Part shown: positions 61,647-64,000 of the stretch, in pieces
How the letters are laid out: each line of letters starts with the position of its first letter
Position numbering within the stretch: the stretch's first letter is position 1
From: a virus
Direction: 5' to 3' (one strand)
IMG/VR virus record: IMGVR_UViG_3300013115_000353
Coordinates: 21,456-85,455 of that record
DNA: 64,000 nt
Notes under the pieces: model-generated
Told to the model about the DNA's origin: nothing
Databases searched by the model: none
Seen by the model: the letters and a program-made list of their open reading frames with translations, nothing else
Position numbers and translations under genes: made by a program

Positions 61647-62861
61647 TTATTTTTGAGAGAGAGGATTGCCTTCCCCTATTTCAAATTCTTCGACTTCTAC
61701 CATATCGAAGACAGTGAGACGCTCATCGCCAAAGTCGAAGTCCTCGGCGTAGTTATCGAACTGGCTGCCTTCTTCCCAAATACTAGAATCTCCGTAGCCC
61801 TCGAAACCAGAATCTGCCGACTTTTTGCCTTTAAAGCCGTTAAGTAATCCAGCGAATTTCGCTTCAGTATTAGCCACGTTGGCTTCATTGGAGGTTTGTG
61901 GATCATCTTCGGGTTCGATTTGTCCTGTGGTTCCCAACGCCGCAAACTTGGCGGCTTCTCCTCCTACCATTCCACTGGTATCTTCTTCAAAAAGATCCAT
62001 AGCATCATCAATGTCTACTCCATAAGGAAAAAGCTTTGCATCCTTCTTAGATGTCTGAGGAGAGAACTTGTAGGTGTCTCCGTTGACCTTTTCCCACCCT
62101 AGAGGATGTTCGTGAATAGGAGCAAACGATAAATTAACATCAATAAATTTAGGCAAAATAGCACTTGGACCTATGACAAAAGCTCCGTCATCGCCTTCCA
62201 AGTTATGGTTAACTGTTATGTTTTCAATCGCCCCCAATAAACCATCATGAGATTGCCACGCCTGGATGTTAGCATAATTTGCAAAAACGCCCTTCGTTTC
62301 TTGGTAGGGTTCTGATTGAAGCCTATCTGCACCGAATTCATTTTTATTGCTTTTCCCAACATCATTAGTATTTTTAAGTAAGTTCATTACTTTTAGTCGT
62401 ACCATCGGAGACTGTGCGATTGTTTGAGCATTCGAAATCGTTTTATATACCGGATACAAAAACTGAATCAGCATTTGAAGCCTGCCGAGATTTTCATATG
62501 CCTCACTAGTAGAGGCGGCAGGTATTTTAAAAGCCAATGTAATCTTTCGCTGGGTTTGTTTAAACATGTACAAGGGATCCCCTCTACCATACACAGGCTC
62601 AGTTGTCCAATCGCTATTATATGTTTCGTTGAATGCCGTAATAAATGCCTTAAAGAATACTGCTTTTCCGGTGGGGGCATGTTGAAAAGAAATAAATAAT
62701 TTATTTTGATTTGCATACGCATCCGAGCCATCTACAAAATAGCTTACTTTTTCTGCGGGCCCTACTGTAACCTTATTATCAGTAAAATATTTAGTAGCAT
62801 TGAAATTACTATTATAGTAATCGTATACTTTACTCGGATCTAGTTTGTCGTCATCTGCCAT
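61647..62861 (-). CDS. Tail/baseplate hub-like structural protein (404 aa)
   Basis: Contains P-V-Y-G-R-G-D-P-L-Y-M-F-K-Q-T-Q-R-K-I followed by L-A-F-K-I-P-A-A-S and L-Y-P-V-Y, a pattern seen in baseplate proteins of several tailed phages. The C-terminal quarter is acidic and probably flexible (E-D-F-D-F-G-D-E-R-L). It lies directly after the tape measure gene and before the LysM gene. Exact position in the particle not clear. Confidence 0.75.
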   Translation of the reverse strand: MADDDKLDPSKVYDYYNSNFNATKYFTDNKVTVGPAEKVSYFVDGSDAYANQNKLFISFQHAPTGKAVFFKAFITAFNETYNSDWTTEPVYGRGDPLYMFKQTQRKITLAFKIPAASTSEAYENLGRLQMLIQFLYPVYKTISNAQTIAQSPMVRLKVMNLLKNTNDVGKSNKNEFGADRLQSEPYQETKGVFANYANIQAWQSHDGLLGAIENITVNHNLEGDDGAFVIGPSAILPKFIDVNLSFAPIHEHPLGWEKVNGDTYKFSPQTSKKDAKLFPYGVDIDDAMDLFEEDTSGMVGGEAAKFAALGTTGQIEPEDDPQTSNEANVANTEAKFAGLLNGFKGKKSADSGFEGYGDSSIWEEGSQFDNYAEDFDFGDERLTVFDMVEVEEFEIGEGNPLSQK

Positions 62862-62877
62862 TTATATATTCCTTGTC

Positions 62878-64000
62878 TTAGGTGCCCAGAAGGGCATCAC
62901 GGCATTCGCCGCCCGTACATTTAACTACCTTGTCACAAATTTTATCACCGTCAATTTCAAAGTTAATTGTCACTTCATAGGGTCGGTCCGGCTTTGAAGA
63001 AGTGGCGGGAGTGGTGGCTGCAAAAGCTTGGGCGCCGGTGGCTGCGGCCGCAGCAGTGGGTGCGGCAGTCATTGCCGCTCGTGCAGCAGTTGCCATCAAT
63101 ACTGACATGCTGACTGCTTTATTGTCTGGGATGCTTTTTACTGCTGCTGAAATACGCTCAAATTGTTCTGCAACTATAACCAATTCTGACGAAGATTCTA
63201 CTAGATTTGAAATACTTCCCATAAACTCAGCCAAAGTTTCTAACAGCGGGTGCATAATCATTAGCCCTAATCCTAGATACAACATTGCTGTGCCGAGAAC
63301 ACCCAATCCTAATGCCGCAAAGGGTGCAGCGGCGCCGAGAGCTATCATAACATAACCAAAAGCTCCCAAGGTAGCAACAAACAACATAAAATCAACTATA
63401 GGCATTACTTCAAACAAAGCAGCAAAAGATTTAACCAATTGTGCTAGTCCTAATGCTGCTAATGCTAAACCGCCACCCATCATCAGGGCAGCACCACCAA
63501 CTGCCAGCAAGACACCGACAGCGCCAGCAACCACAACAGCCTGGGGCCCAGCTACGAGCGCAACTATCGCTACCATCATTCCCATAAACGCCACTGTAAA
63601 GACACCTACGGCTATTGCTGCGGGAATTGCCCAAACACCTAAACCTTGGAAAGCTTTAACTAGCTCTGCCAAGCCTAAAGCGGCAATTGCGATGCCGCCA
63701 CCTACCATGAGTGCGGCTGCGCCGACTGCCAACAGGGGCTTAGCGGCTCCTCGTAGAGAGATAGCCAGCGTCCTAAAGGAAGTGCCTAGTAAACCAATAC
63801 CCATAAAAAATGTAGGAGAAGACTTACGTAAAAACAGCGCCCAATAAACCAAACCCACTGCAGCGGCAAAAGCTAAAAAGATGCCAACATTGGCGAGCGT
63901 GGCGGAAGCTAGTGCCCATTCACTTGTTGCAAGAAGTCCTTTCGCTATGGCTGCGGCCTTCGACTTTAGTGTTATCGCTGTCAGCCAGCCTGCATATGTG
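62878..64000 (-). CDS. Tape measure protein, C-terminal part (374 aa in window)
   Basis: The frame is open to the window edge, so the start lies beyond 64000. Long hydrophobic, Ala/Gly-rich helices dominate. A repeat A-V-G-A-A-A-L-M-V-G-G-G-I-A-I-A-A-L-G-L-A recurs as A-V-G-G-A-A-L-M-M-G-G-G-L-A-L-A-A-L, each followed by L-V-K-(A/S)-F. Such membrane-like repeats are typical of tape measures that help DNA cross the inner membrane. The final part is polar (I-C-D-K-V-V-K-C-T-G-G-E-C) with three Cys. Confidence 0.85.
   Translation of the reverse strand, partial: TYAGWLTAITLKSKAAAIAKGLLATSEWALASATLANVGIFLAFAAAVGLVYWALFLRKSSPTFFMGIGLLGTSFRTLAISLRGAAKPLLAVGAAALMVGGGIAIAALGLAELVKAFQGLGVWAIPAAIAVGVFTVAFMGMMVAIVALVAGPQAVVVAGAVGVLLAVGGAALMMGGGLALAALGLAQLVKSFAALFEVMPIVDFMLFVATLGAFGYVMIALGAAAPFAALGLGVLGTAMLYLGLGLMIMHPLLETLAEFMGSISNLVESSSELVIVAEQFERISAAVKSIPDNKAVSMSVLMATAARAAMTAAPTAAAAATGAQAFAATTPATSSKPDRPYEVTINFEIDGDKICDKVVKCTGGECRDALLGT

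Noticed and set aside
1-64000. CRISPR array, transposase genes, attachment sites or replication origin
   Set aside because: No spaced direct repeats, no transposase or integrase motifs and no iteron cluster typical of an origin were seen; the repeated 14-base junctions are coding overlaps, not CRISPR repeats.

Overview
This window looks like part of a large tailed double-stranded DNA phage genome. I assign every gene to the minus strand, so transcription runs from base 64000 towards base 1. Three things point to a phage: a tail module (tape measure, LysM baseplate protein, fibre and beta-propeller proteins), a phage replication and recombination set (UvsX/RecA, gp32-like single-strand binding protein, DnaB-type helicase, 5' nuclease), and very dense packing with overlapping genes. 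Promoters are canonical TTGACA-17-TATAAT types and ribosome sites are AGGAG types, so the early genes are probably read by the host sigma-70 polymerase. A peptidoglycan amidase, lipoproteins and secreted proteins suggest a Gram-negative host, but I cannot name it. No terminase, portal or capsid gene is present; they must lie outside the window.

Right end (64000 to about 56100): C-terminal part of the tape measure protein, a baseplate protein, a LysM protein, a 1319-residue structural protein and a 404-residue structural protein. Centre right (56100 to 45100): a short family-A DNA polymerase, a tubulin-like candidate, gp32-like SSB, a ParB-like protein, UvsX/RecA, a His-rich secreted protein, a deaminase, DUF3310, a 5' nuclease, the replicative helicase and a class II ribonucleotide reductase. 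Centre (45100 to 26200): a GroES-like protein, endolysin, a zinc lipoprotein protease, HesB/IscA, a DnaE-type polymerase, two ClpP-like proteases, a J-domain protein, dUTPase, a restriction endonuclease candidate overlapping a DNA methyltransferase, a second methyltransferase, thioredoxin-like protein, IMP dehydrogenase, a sigma-region-4 protein, acidic virion-type proteins and GroEL.

Centre left (26200 to 15500): a degenerate adenine-methylase-like protein, a 1441-residue protein of unknown role with a ParB-like C terminus, a membrane-anchored trypsin-like protease, two tail fibre or propeller proteins and a nucleotidyltransferase. Left end (15500 to 1): more than thirty tiny genes, most belonging to one SH3/KOW-like family, two to three tRNAs, one tRNA-like element, a structured non-coding element, and a MoxR AAA+ ATPase followed by a VWA-like gene.

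The left array is the most unusual part. Small paralogues are joined by a recurrent 14-base overlap. In it, the last codons of one gene (L-E-V-I-N-E-S-R-stop) carry the Shine-Dalgarno and start (M-K-V-G-D) of the next. The array is cut into about ten transcription units by promoters of one design: two TTGACA repeats 11 bp apart, then a TTGACT-17-TATATT core. The TGA stop of the preceding gene is usually embedded in one of the TTGAC boxes.
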